Source of the DNA: Aralia elata
Lineage: Eukaryota > Streptophyta > Magnoliopsida > Apiales > Araliaceae
Direction: 5' to 3'
DNA: 64,000 nucleotides
Assembly: GCA_034770075.1 (NCBI GenBank)
Contig: JAVJAP010000028.1
Location: 616,012-680,011 of the forward strand
The notes beneath the pieces are model-generated. The model did not search any database, was not told where the DNA came from, and saw only the letters and a list, made by a program, of their open reading frames with translations. Below are positions 34,664-46,514 of the stretch, piece by piece. Position 1 is the first letter of the stretch. The number at the start of each line of letters is the position of its first letter. The position numbers and the translations under genes were made by a program.

Positions 34664-37600
34664 ACCCGAGAAAGCTACACTTTATCTCTAAAAGTGGCGA
34701 ACGTTATGCTTTATCCGACAAAAGCAAAATTTATCATTATTATCTTTATGAAAATTTTTGAAACGTTGTGCTTTTCGTTAAAAGCAATATGATTATTAAT
34801 AAAAATGTCAAACTTTCACTTATACTTGAATATTCTTCGATTTTAAAAGTATGAATTCAAGTGTTAGTTTGCAAGAAATCGAAAAAAAAAAGCATGTTAA
34901 TTAAAAACAAAAATTTGCATGTTTACTATCACTATTATGAATATTGTTGTCTTGGAGTATTAATTTGAATCACTTATAATTCAATGCTAAATATTGGGTC
35001 TTAAGGAAAATTCAAGTTAAAGGCAATCAATAATGCTAAAGAAACTCTATTATGATAAATGATAATATAAACGAGTTCTTTGATACAGGAAATAACAAAA
35101 AGCTACAAACAGTCATACCTAGAAGTAAGGAGATCCAGCCCAGCACGAAAAAAAAAATATTCATCGGGAGAGGCGCTGCACAGATCACGGGCTTAGAGAA
35201 TGCCTGTAGCTCAACGTCATCTTTGTTGTTAGGTGGATAGCCGAGGTCACTAAAAGGCGAGGTGGCAGAATCAAGATGAAGAAAGCGAGCTCCTCAACGG
35301 GCAAAGAAAGTAAAGCATCGATGCCCCCACCCAAAGAACTAGCAACTATACCCTCCCTTGTAGGTGAAGCCTCGGGAGAATCCTTCTAGGGAGGATGGAA
35401 ATCAACAATAGGTTTCGCAGGATTCCCCCTCGGGGGAGGAGGATTAACTGCCATAATAGCATCAGCATCAACATGGGTGTCACCGGTACCCTCCAAGCTG
35501 TCATGAGAAGACGTTATATGTGGGCGTGAAGATGGAACTGTACTAACCACATCAGGACCTAAGCCTACATCAGACATGAAATTGTCAACATTAAGGCTGA
35601 CACGATCATCATGAGGTGAGGAGGACTCGACAACAATCATGTTATGTCAGCAAAGCTCACAAGTAGTGGAGGTTGCCACCTCACTTGCCGTATCCATGAG
35701 AAATCCAATGGGAATATCATCATCATCATCATCATCATTATCATCATCATTCTCGACAATCTAAGAACAAGGATCCTCGGCTTTACTCTAGAGCAAGTAA
35801 ATCTCATCTCCCCGACAGCAGAGGATCCTGGGGGAGGAACTCGAGGAGGTACCCGAGACGAAGTCTGAAAGGATTGTGTCATCATGAAATCATGAAGTAT
35901 AATTGTCAGTCCGCCTGAAAGCTTCTATCAAGTATGCAACGCACTTGGTATCCCTATGCACATGCGGGGAATGCGACCAGAATGGGGGAAGTCGTCCCAA
36001 CCTCCGCAAGCCGCGACATAAAGAAACAAGCCTTCTTGCCTTTCCACAATTATTGACGAAGGGAGTTACTCGGGAAGTCTTCAAGTCTTCAGAGCATCCG
36101 GTAGACGAGGCCTGCAAGTAAGGAAGACTCCACATAAGGGTACTAAGGATGTCAAGTAAAGCATATGAACTTGAGTAGGCTTACCATGGTAAGGGGAGAA
36201 TCTGAGGTTTTCACGAGAGAATACCTGAAAATAAGAAGAAATGAAGTCAGGGAAGGATCAAAATCACAATTATGAAAGAAAAACAAGATTTGAAATTTTT
36301 CAAAAAAAAAAAAAACTTCGGACAGCCAAAATGCATCCTTCGGAGCCATTTTTTGGATTATTTTGATATATATCATGGCCGTTGGCGATGACTTTTGAAG
36401 TGCTCGTCGATACGGTCGTTTTGATATATTATGGGCCCCGAGACTCCAAACGGAACAAAAGTTATGGTCAAAACAGTGATCACGCTTCCCAATATTAAAA
36501 TTTTGATACATTTTCTCCTAGGGTTCGCCCCCTAGGGTTCGGCCCCCTAGGGTTCGGCTCCCTTAGGGTTCGGCCCCCCTAAGGATCGGTCTCCTGCAAA
36601 AAAAATGCTCAAGTCCCTAGGGTTCGGCCTCCTAGGGTTCGGCCACCCTAGGGTTCGGCCAACCTAGGCAAAAAAAAAAAACTTTTGTGTACCTTGACAA
36701 TTCTGATGCCCCACAAATTAATTTTTCGGAACGGATGCTTCTTTGTCAATAAATATTGTGTTTTCTTTATTATCCGAGGGAACCCTACCGAGATATAATC
36801 CAAGTAACGGGGCTCGGAAGACAAAAGAAAAGCTACAATAACCTGAGAAGAAACGTAGGAGAAGCAAGTCAAGAAGAAGTTCGGCAGAAAGTACTCAAAT
36901 AAACTGAAAAAAAATTGAAAGAAAGAGAAGAAGAAATTATTTTTTTACCTCGTTCCCAAGCTGAAGACTGTTGGCTTGACGACTTCTTGGTGATCTTCAG
37001 ACTTGAATGAGGAGAGAGAAAAAAAGTTTTGCACAATGAAAAGAAAAGCCTAAGTGACTTGGGAGATATATATATTCAAACCGCAAGCCTGCAATAGCAC
37101 AGGAAGCAATCTTTATTTTCCTCTTGCGAAAGATTTTGCAATATAAAGATAAGTCTCCTTGAGTTTATTTTTTAAATAAACACATATATTTTCGAAATTT
37201 GTTTAGATTTGGTATTTTAATGGATTTTCGAAAAATATATATATTTGATATCTGATATTTTATTCCTATCAATAGACAATTTTCGAAATTGGTATATATA
37301 TATTATATATATATATACATATATATATTGAATATTTGGTTTTCCTAAGGAAAAAAGATCTTGTTTTACAAAATTTTAAAGGAAGATTTTGTTTCCAAAT
37401 ACTAAATTAAGATTGGATTATTGGATTTTATTTAGTGATATCTGATGATCTTCCTTGTTTTAATTCTCAGAAAATAAGGAAATAAATATTAGACAAAAAT
37501 GAGGAAGCTTTCAGATGATCTACCAAGAGGTTCAAGGAAGAGCCCTTCTAGGTCTTGCCTCCTCAGGGTTTAACCCTAATGGTTTGGTCCCTAGGGGTTC

Positions 37601-37712
37601 CCTCTTCTAGAACTCTTGTGTTCAAGACTTGAACAAGGGGAGTCACACAAAATCATTCGAAAACTTGGAGTATTTTGCACGACCGTCTCTCAAGGAATCG
37701 TGACTCTCGCCC
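34664..37712. other. Non-coding 3' half of the inverted-LTR element
   Basis: No pol homology. Holds a (CAT)n microsatellite near 35718-35752, a tandem CCTAGGGTTCGG array near 36518-36665 and several short ORFs on both strands without recognisable motifs (for example 35890-36135). It occupies the space in which an autonomous relative would carry pol. Confidence 0.65.
36518..36665. repeat. CCTAGGGTTCGGCC tandem array
   Basis: About seven units of 16-20 bp, each with CTAGGGTTCGGC, split by a short A-rich spacer (36596-36625). Confidence 0.88.
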
Positions 37713-37723
37713 AGGGGGCAAAA
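37713..37723 (+). other. Polypurine tract of the inverted-LTR element
   Basis: AGGGGGCAAAA immediately upstream of the right LTR, in the position and strand expected for plus-strand priming of a normal 3' LTR, although the LTR that follows is inverted. Confidence 0.75.
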
Positions 37724-38381
37724 TGTAGGTAAGGAAATTACACCTTGCTAGGGTTAGGGTTTCGTGTTGGCTGGAGAGGAGAGAAATCCACGAAGAGCAC
37801 GGAATTGATTGATTGATTGAAGAGGGGAGAAGAACAGGTGAGCAATTACTCCAATGACACGTGGCAGAACTCCTAGAATCCGGAAATCGGGTTAGGGTAG
37901 CAGGGATTCCAAGAGCCTTCTTGAGTCTTCGAGTTGTGAGAAAGTTCCAAGTGTATTGAGCTTTCAAGAGTCTAGGTATAATGTCTTGAGAGCGATCCCC
38001 TTTTCTTAGAATAGAGGGACTATTTATAGAGCTTGTCTGGGAAATGGTCACATGCCAGACACATGTTTTAAGAAAAATTCCAGAAATACCCTTTAGTCAT
38101 GTTTTATAGGGAAAATTCCAGAAATGTCCTTTAATCATTAAAGTAATGCCCAAATTGCCCTGTTCTTCTAGCCACCAATCCAATCCCTCAATCAATTCCC
38201 AAAATGGGTCGCATCCACGAGTCTTCTGCCTTGGAACACGTGGAGACTTCCCCGGGTCTAGTACATTTAATTAGGTCACATAAACCCTAATTTGTACATT
38301 TAATTAGGTTTTTTGTAAACCCTAATTTATACATTTAATTCAATTAGGTCATGTGAATCCTAATATGCACTTGAGCCCACA
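37724..38381 (-). repeat. Right LTR, inverted
   Basis: Exact-length reverse complement of 31530-32187. Its TATA box (CTATAAATAG on the minus strand, near 38021-38030) would drive transcription back into the element, antisense to gag. Confidence 0.93.
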
Positions 38382-38386
38382 TGTAT

Positions 38387-39778
38387 ATATATATACACTT
38401 ACTCAGATCACTTGCAATAAAAAGAAAGAGCAGCCCACGTGATAATCAAAATGATTATGATCCTCACATGGGAGCAAGACTAAGCGGGAAGAAAAGAGAA
38501 AAAGAAAAAAAAAGGGGGGGGAAAAGAGGACTGATGGAATAATTGAGGAAGAGTGAGGCATATATAATGGTCCAAAGAGGTATTAGTGGGTTATTATTAA
38601 AGCAAAAGCAGCAGCTACTGATTGGCTTTACTCTCTTTTTTCCATAAATCATGGAAGCCTGTGAGCACCCATTATAAACACAGTGGAGATTAGCCACTCA
38701 TTGTCCCCACGGATATTCTGGAGATAGGTACTAGTTATACAAACAATTATTAGTAAGGGCGTATGATTGAAAATGGGCGAACTGTTATGTATTTGTTTTA
38801 GTTCAGAAAGGAAGAAAAGCAAGGCAACTATATGTCTTGTATATATATTATTGTGATATCACATGAGAACATGAAAAGTGTTAATGCATTATCACATGGG
38901 AGCAGGAAGGAGGTAGAGATACTAATATAATAATAGATGGAGAAGCATTTAAACCATGTGAAAATGGCAGTTACTAACTCCATTCTCTGCTTCTACTTTC
39001 ATGCTGCTATTCATCATTCTCAACGAGAAGAAGAAAATAACAGATACTAGTTATTACCCTTTCTCTCTTCTGACCAACCTTTCTTTCATTTTCAAATTCC
39101 AACGCTACAATAAAGATCAATGTTAGAGAGAGAGAAAGCAAATGATGGTTGCCTCTCACCATATATATACATTTTTACAGCTAAAAGTTGCAACTTGTTA
39201 GTACCTTCAAAGTATTAGGCTATACATAAAGGTTTAGAGAGAGAAATGGAAAGAGGAGCATGTAGTGGAGGGAGTCAGCACAAAGAGTTGAGTTGTATAC
39301 CTATATGCTGCCCGTGTTGCAAAAATGCTTAACAATGGAAGGATCGCAACTGATGTTTTCCGGCCAATATCCCTCCGGTGTTGCCGAACGAGCTCTAAGA
39401 TGTATGGGTTTTCCAGTTGATGGACTTGTTTTTGACCCCGACTTGGTAATTAGAGATCTACTCATAGACAAAGAGAGGCAACTTGGTTAAGGCGGATTGA
39501 TTCAGATATGTAAAAAGAGCTATGCATGGCACGCGAATGCTTTCTGTGAGGTGAGATTTAAACTTAATCATCTCTTATTGGAGTAAGTAATGGGTCAATT
39601 GAGTTAGAAAACTGTATTAAATAAATAAAACATTTGTCAATGATGCCATGCAAAGTGGGTGGCCACTTTGTCAATCAGAAACTGCATACGTGATGTCTTT
39701 TAGGGATGCATCAATTAAAGTTTATTTACTCATGAATAGTATCTCTATAAAAAGGGGACATAATTTTGCATGGATTAG
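38387..39778. other. Unassigned segment in the right part of the large LTR
   Basis: Less AT-rich than the flanks. Contains pyrimidine and GAGAGA stretches and an open reading MERGACSGGSQHKELS... beginning at 39246 that stops after about 24 codons; a second frame at 39293-39490 is open for 65 codons. No family recognised. It could be LTR sequence or a captured host fragment. Confidence 0.35.
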
Positions 39779-39960
39779 TTAATAGCCTGACCCTTTGTAT
39801 CAGAGTATTGATATGAGATGTGCATGCTTATCATTTCAAGTACACCTGATAACTAATCAATAATAATAATTAATAGCCTGACCCTTTGTATCAGAATATT
39901 GATATGAGATGTGCATGCTTATCATTTCAAGTACACCTGATAACTAATCAATAATAATAA
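39779..39960 (+). repeat. 91-bp direct duplication
   Basis: Copies at 39779-39869 and 39870-39960, each starting TTAATAGCCTGACCCTTTG, differing by about one base. Confidence 0.93.
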
Positions 39961-39964
39961 TAAA

Positions 39965-40300
39965 TTATTAAATATATAAATATTATTTAATCATAATATT
40001 AATATATAAATTATTGTTAATATGCTAAATATAGTAATATTATTTAATTATAATATTAATATATAAATGATGAGTATGTTAAATATGTTAATATTATTTA
40101 ATTATAATATTGATATATACATGACGAGTATGTTAAATATGTTAATATTATTTAATTATAATATTAATATATAAATGACGAGTATGTTAAATATGTTAAT
40201 ATTATTTAATTATAATATTAATATATAAATGATGAGTATTTTAAATATGTTAATATTATTTAATCATAATATTAATATATAAATTATTAATGTGCTTAAA
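39965..40300 (+). repeat. ~54-bp AT-rich tandem array
   Basis: About six units of the type TTAATATTATTTAATTATAA plus ATATATAAATGACGAGTATG; the central copies are nearly identical. Confidence 0.9.
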
Positions 40301-41204
40301 TGAGGAGTATTATTATAATAAATTATTATGATGTAGTTTATTTTTTTTTAGGAAGAAATTATGGTTATGAATCAGGTAGATGATGAGCTACAAAAGAGAT
40401 AAACTAGTGCATGTGGTAATGATATTGGTAATGGAGCTGAGTTACATGAATAACACAGTTGAATGTCTATATCCTCAAACATAAAGGTTATACAAGGGAC
40501 GATAAGATAAAGATAGAATTTAAAAATAAGATTTATTTCGGAAGTCAAGTTTAATTGATACTGTGTATTGTTGATCACACATACTCTATAGGTCGTGCAA
40601 GGGATGCAAAATGGTAAAGTAAGCAGTAATGCGGTAAAGGCAAGTTTTTCAGAACTTGCTCCTATGTGTGAAATGTTTTATAACATGCTAAGAACTGTTG
40701 TTATGTTATCACATGCTAGGAACTATTGTTATTAAAGATGATGATGGAAGTTTAATTATTTTTGAAGACATGTATAACTGTAATACATGGATATGTTGCT
40801 ATGCACACATGCTATATGAATTATGTGTTACGTAATAACTGTTAAACTTGTTGGGTAACGTGGTTACTCAACCTTGCCCCAAACAAATTTTTGCAGCTAG
40901 CGCCAAAGGACCTAAAAGGTTAGAAGATGATGGTAGAAGGGAAAATGTTAAAGAAGAAGAATTAAAGTCTATGATTTGTTATATTATTATTTTAATATTG
41001 TAATATTATTTACAATGGTCGATGTATTACATACTCTGAATTGGAATGTTGTGTACGATTAAAGGTTAGAAAACCTGTGAGTAGATTAAGATGTATTGTA
41101 ATATTTTAGAGATTACATTTACGTTGTATAAATTTGTATTGAATAAATAGTATCGTGATGCACCGGATCCAAGGTCAAGGTGTCCGGGTTTCGGGGGCGT
41201 TACA

Positions 41205-41593
41205 CTCCCAACACTTGGTCAAATTCAAGCAAGTTATGCAAAAAAGACCAAAACATGAGGATATAGGAGAAAAACCACCATGAGGTGGGGAAGCACCTTA
41301 GGCTCGGGCCATGGGGAGTAATTCGGCCCATGGGATCCTTTTTCATGGGGGAGCTTCCCCACTAATCTCATTAAGCCCTCAACACTTGTCAAAATAACAA
41401 AAGTGTTCCAACTAAGAAGGTTTCAAGAAAAAAACAAGGCAAAACTCCCTATGAAGACAAAGGAAGAGGAGAAGGAAGGGGATTCATTCCCCAAGGTCAA
41501 CCTATGGGACAAATATCGGTCCATGGGGAGTAGATTCCCATCAGGTGACATCTTCCACTTCAAAACCTGAGAAAAGATCAAGAAAGCGGTTAC
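41205..41593 (+). repeat. Tandem ~190-bp units, last copies
   Basis: Continuation of 29840-30582 after the large LTR; two further degraded units with GGCCCATGGG and TCCATGGGGAGTA words. A new LTR begins at 41594. Confidence 0.7.
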
Positions 41594-44340
41594 TGTAATG
41601 ATCGAGAATTTTCAAGCTTCATTATAAAATAAATAAAGAATTTAATTTTTACTGAATTAATTTTGAATTTAACCTTTGTGTGATTAATGGTCTATGTGAC
41701 TATTTGTTAGATTAATTTAAAGGGAGTCACGCTAATAGTTTATTTAAATTAGTGGACTAACTTAAAGGTTGTAATATCAAGTAATTGATAAGATAGTAAG
41801 TTGATTAAATGTTCAACTAAATTGAATATAGTAAGTTTAAATTGTCTATGTAGATTAATTAATATAATTATTAATTAATGAGAATTATGCGAAATATAAA
41901 TAATTATATTTAATAGTCCAATTAGTAAGTAAATACTAGTGGACTAGCTTAATTAGTTAATTAACCAAGCTCATTCATTTAATTGATTATGGACTTGAAT
42001 AATTAAGATGTAAAGTAATTAAATTAGCCCATTGGGAATTAAATTGGCCAACATATTGGGAGCCCAATATCATGGGAATGTCTAACCCAAAATTTAATAA
42101 ACTAGTGACCCAAACTAGTGGCCCAATTGGTGAAATTTAAATCTAAGTCACTATGGGCCCCATATGGGTGCAAGGCTCAAGGTTTTGCATAGAATACATA
42201 CCCCCACAAATTTCTCTCATGCATGTACTAGTTTCCCCAAAAAGTAGATCTATGCTCCTTGATTTGATTAAGCTAATCGGATCATTAGGAGGGGCTAATC
42301 AAGCTTAAGGAATCTCTATAAATAGAGATGCCTCCCCAAGCTTGCAAGAGTCTTTAGTCATTTGGGTCCTTTTCCTAGAGAGCAAAAGAGAAAGGAGTTG
42401 AGAACTTTCAAAGGAGGATAAAACACTTAGTGCTCTCGAGAGTTTATAAAAAGAAAACATCAAGAGGGCTTAAAGGGGTAGTGGGCAGCAGCTAGGAGGT
42501 GGTGTTAGATGTCCGCAATCTTCATTTCCTACTTTAGAAAGGCTAGACAAAGAGCACACAAATCCACAAAGTATAAAATACCCTAAAATCTTAGTTTTGT
42601 GTTTTTCTTTGTGTGATATTTAATTTCTATAGTAGAAAACTATTTTCAAAACTCTCTATGCTTAGATCCATGTTATATTAGTAGATCTAGGGTTTAATGG
42701 TTTAACATGGGTATTTATATGCATTTATGTTAGAAGATTTGATCAAAATCATGAAAATTATTTTTTATCGACAAACCTTAATCAAACGTGTGATTCGAAG
42801 CTTTATATTTTGAAACTTACATGTTGTTTATGAGATTTTCTCTTGTCACATGTTAGGTATGTAAGTTAAGAGTAAAACCTAGTTGGAATCATGTAAAAAT
42901 AATTTAAATCGAGTGAAATATGAATTTTTAACCAAAACATGTCCACTGTTAAAACTTTCGCATGATCAGTCCACTTCCAGCCATTTTCAGTGACAAAAAA
43001 TTGTCCAAATTTGCATTTTGATGATGGAATCTTGTAGGAAAAATACGAATCTAACGAGACCGACTAGACGTCAATTGGTGTTGTAGATTTTATTTTATTC
43101 AAGTTTTAGCAAAGGACCCCAAATCTGAAAAATCTAGGAAACAAAAGGAACAACCTGCCGATTTTTATTATGAACCGGACCGATCCGGTTCACGAGAACT
43201 TTAGACGACCAGTTCTAGGGTCGAGTCTCAGACCCAAAATTTTCTAAAATGATGAAGAATATTATAATATTTAATTTAGATTTTTTTTAGTGTAATTAAG
43301 TAATTATTAGTGTAATTAGTGGTTTGAACCCTTTTAAATCATTTAAAATTAATAATTAATAAATTTTTAATGCCACTAATTGATAATTAAACTAATTATA
43401 TATTGTTTAAGTGCAATTCAATATTTAATTATTATTTAATTAACATTAAGTAATAATTAAATAGAATTAGTGTTATTAAACTAACTATTTATTATTTAAT
43501 TAAGATTAAATCGTAAATAGGGTTAAATAATTAATTAATTCTTATTTAATTAATATTAAATAATAATTAAAGAATGTTTAAGTTAATAAACTAATTATTT
43601 CTTATTTAAGTAAGATTAAGTAATAAAATAATGGTAGTTACTTACTTAAATGTTATTTAATTAACATAAAATTTATAAATTAATTAATTATTATTTAATT
43701 AATATTAAATAATTAAATAGGGACAAATAATTAATTAATTATTATTTAATTAACATTAAATAATAATTAAAGACAAACAAAGTTATTAAATTAATTTCTT
43801 ATTAATTAATTAATTAATATTAAATAATAAATAAGGATAATTAATTAATTATCATTTAATTAATATTAAATAATAATTAAAAATAAATAAGATTAATAAT
43901 TTGATTATTCGTTATTTGATTAACATTAAATAATAAGTAAATATAATTAGTTATTATTTATTATTAAATAATAACTAAAGGTAATTAATTAATTACTATT
44001 TGTCTAATATTAAATAGTAATTAAATGAAGAGAGAGTTAATAAAATAAAGAGAATTTAAATAACACTTTAATTAAACAATTATAATAAATTATTTAAGGG
44101 TTTAATAAGTGTTTACCACTTAAGGAAGACATTATTAATTAATTAAATCATTAACCTAAGATCAATTAAATGTCTTATAGGATTAATGATAGTATATTAA
44201 ATTATGTTTGTTATGTGATTGATTTATTTGCTAGATAAATAGCATAAGTAAGCGTATAAATATACAATTATACGCAGTACTAATTACTAGACCAACACTA
44301 TCAATGCTAGGTCATTCAAAGAGTATTAATTAAAGCTAGA
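41594..44340 (+). mobile_element. Gypsy-type LTR, right boundary unclear
   Basis: Starts TGTAATGATCGAG, has a TATA box CTCTATAAATAGAG near 42314 followed by a typical LTR leader, and shares about three-quarters identity (by eye) over 42960-43140 with the reverse complement of 52500-52700. 43270-44100 is an AT-rich set of degenerate TTATTTAATTAA/ATTAAATAATAATTA repeats. I cannot see a clean CA end. Confidence 0.6.
43270..44100. repeat. AT-rich degenerate tandem repeats
   Basis: About ten imperfect units of 70-80 bp built from ATTAATTAATTATTATTTAA and AACATTAAATAATAATTAAA. Confidence 0.75.
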
Positions 44341-45339
44341 TAGTTGTAGCTCGTCAAAGAGGCAAGTTTCTAACCTTAAACTTTTTACATATTGCAAATT
44401 TCCTAATTTAAGCTCGAGTTCTATTTCTCAAACATGTGCTAAGTAGTTTTATTACTTCAAAATTATTCCACATCAATATTATTGTCAGATATTCTTCAAG
44501 AGGTCTTTTTCTTTTACGCTTAGATTTTTTGCTATAAGCTTTTTTTCTATGAGGACTCTTTCTTTGAAAAATGGTGATAAAAGGGTAACTAACTTGATGA
44601 TAAAATTCACCAATTTCCTTTCTATCAGAAATTCCTTGCTTTTCACGCCGAGCTTTAAGATTCAAGTCATTGCATAAGGCTAAACCTTCAACAATACTTT
44701 CACTTATTAATTCACCATAGGTGTAATTTTCATATGGTATAGCCAATCCACCATTCTTATTTTTAAGTCTAGCTCTACATTTTTCTGCAAATAAAACAGG
44801 TAATCCAGAGATAAATTTCTCTTTTTAGAAGGTAGAATTATCATCTGATCTTAGCACAACTTTAGATAAGAATACATCTTTATACCACTTAAAGTGAGTA
44901 AGTGTAGGACACTTTAAATTTATTAATAATTCTTTACTCCTATCCATATTAGTAAGAGCATGACCAACGAAATGTTTTACAATTGTTTGAATAAGTGTAT
45001 AAATACTATCTTCAGTTATTTCTTGTTTAATCATGGAAGTATGAGGGTCTGTCATATTAATATTTTTATGGCATTTTCAATATCATTTCTTTGAACAGGT
45101 GTAAGGATATTATCCCACCATTCTTTTAATTGACCAGTGAAACCAGATGCGATAAAAGTAGTCACTTGCTTATCAGAATTTCGATTAGCCTTATAGACAG
45201 TAGCATACATAAGCATTTTATGCAAGACAGTGAATATAACGTGTTCAGAAAGACGATCTATATTCCATTCATAAATGCTATCAGCAGTATAATGAGCTCT
45301 ATCAACATGTATAAAATTTTCTTCAAACAGAACATCCAT
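44330..45339 (-). pseudogene. Endogenous pararetrovirus-like coat/gag fragment
   Basis: Minus-strand pieces in adjacent frames: SGFTGQLKEWWDNIL and CPTLTHFKWYKDVFLSKV, then YGELISESIVEGLALCNDLN, a Lys/Arg-rich tract ending KSKRKRKRP and a frame-shifted zinc-knuckle remnant near 44440. Domain order (WWDN motif, RWYKD-like motif, basic tract, CCHC) matches coat-protein regions of endogenous Caulimoviridae-like polyproteins in dicot genomes. Stops at 45052-45055 and 44820-44825 break the frame. No intact viral gene is present. Confidence 0.6.
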
Positions 45340-45395
45340 ATGAGTAGGTCTGGCGTAATAGTACCTACCATAAGGAACTCTATTTTAGCACTTTT

Positions 45396-45428
<33 letters not shown>

Positions 45429-46514
45429 CAATCTTATGTTCGAAAATGTCTCAAGTTGACTTCAAAAAAATAATAATGGTATTATATTTTGGAATATATT
45501 ACGTCGTTTTAATAAAGTAACCTTAATCAAATTTAACTCAGACATAACATTAGATTCTTTTTTTCATATATTATAAGTAACAATGTATAATGTTTTAGTT
45601 TTACTACATGTCATAGGTGTCTACAGAGTTATCAATAAATACTTATTACGATTTGTTCTAATCTTTATATATTGATATTAATTTTTGGGATTACAATAGT
45701 TTTCTAAATAGTTATGTGTGAATTGTGAATACATCATAATAATTTTTTACCACCTTATGATAGAGATTAAACTTTTAATTTACTATTTAAAGTTATTTTA
45801 TATAAATTTATAAAGTTTAATTTACTAGAGGCATATAGGTATTGTTTTGAATTTAATAAAAATTTGATAGAGAAAAAAACATTACTTTTTAATATAGACT
45901 TAAATATAAATTACTACCCTAAACTGTTGTCATTTTTTCACTTCGGTAATTAACCTTTCAATTTTTTTTAATCAGATGATTAAACTATTTTTTTTTTCAC
46001 TTTAATTTAATTAAACCCGCCACATCATTAATTGATGATGTGGACCCTTGAGTAGACTTGAACATACTTATGCGTAATTAAAAAAGGTTATTTCAAAAAA
46101 TAATAATTTATATTTTATACATTGAAGGATAAATCTGTCAAATCATCTTTTATCTAACACTAAAACTAACTTAATAAAATCACAATTATTATTAACAATT
46201 CAAAAGGACTAAACAATACTACAAAACAATAATTATCTATATTATAAAGTGTCCAAGTTTTTTTAACCATTTTTTGGTGTAATTGGGTCACACCATATCT
46301 ATAGTATAAAGCGTCTAACTTTTTTTAATCGTTTTTTGGTGTAATTGAGTCGCACCATATCTTGTATCTTATCCTTTCTCTTAATTCCCTATCCTACATG
46401 GATTCAGTGTTCTAGAGTTTGAATTCTCACATATCTCTTATCTCCTTTATTAACTGCCCCAAGTTTCAATTTTACAATAATTCTACCTGAACCAGAAGAA
46501 AAATAGTAATCGGG
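45340..46514. other. Intergenic, no gene
   Basis: A (GT)n(AT)n microsatellite at about 45398-45429. 46225-46360 has two copies of a roughly 75-bp unit with TTTTTTGGTGTAATTGRGTC. The start ATCTATATTATAAAG resembles a Helitron 5' end, but no 3' hairpin was found. Confidence 0.5.

Larger units (their letters stand above)
31530..38381 (+). mobile_element. Non-autonomous gag-only LTR element with INVERTED LTRs
   Basis: The 658-bp LTR at 31530-32187 (TGTGGGCCCAAGTGC...CCTTACCTACA) is followed by a PBS (TGGCGACTCTGCTGGGGA, 32194-32211) and a gag gene. At the other end AGGGGGCAAAA (37713-37723) directly precedes TGTAGGTAAGG, which opens an equally long 658-bp reverse complement of the first LTR (37724-38381). 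Perfect TSD TGTAT lies at 31525-31529 and 38382-38386. Both outer ends are thus the same U3 terminus. The arms differ by about a dozen substitutions and no indel by eye. No protease, integrase or RT is present. It resembles Tat/Ogre-like elements in PBS and gag and TR-GAG elements in content, but the inverted LTR is not a feature of either. Confidence 0.9.
30583..41204 (+). mobile_element. Large gypsy-type LTR interrupted by a nested element
   Basis: Outer pieces 30583-31529 and 38387-41204 begin TGTAATATCTAGG and end CGGGGGCGTTACA; the end is related to that of the 6415-9809 LTR (shared GACGCACCGGA-like stretch just before). It interrupts the tandem-unit array: sequence before 30583 (CATGACACACTC) continues after 41204 (CCCAACACTTGGTC). 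The duplication is CTC, or CACTC if the terminal CA is shared. Without the nested element it is about 3.8 kb with no pol, so probably a solo LTR, though part of 38,700-39,500 looks unlike an LTR. Confidence 0.65.

Noticed and set aside
35637..35885. ORFs with Met/Ile runs
   Set aside because: Produced by a (CAT)n/(ATG)n microsatellite; no protein support.
36518..36665. Interstitial telomere repeat
   Set aside because: Units are CCTAGGGTTCGG, not TTTAGGG; spacing and sequence do not match plant telomeres.
31530..38381. TIR DNA transposon interpretation of the 658-bp inverted repeats
   Set aside because: PBS, polypurine tract, retrotransposon gag, a TATA box in the LTR, TG...CA ends and a 5-bp TSD all indicate an LTR element; no transposase is present.
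46225..46360. Helitron 5' end (ATCTATATTATAAAG)
   Set aside because: No 3' hairpin with a CTRR end and no Rep/helicase coding sequence; only a 75-bp tandem duplication is clear.
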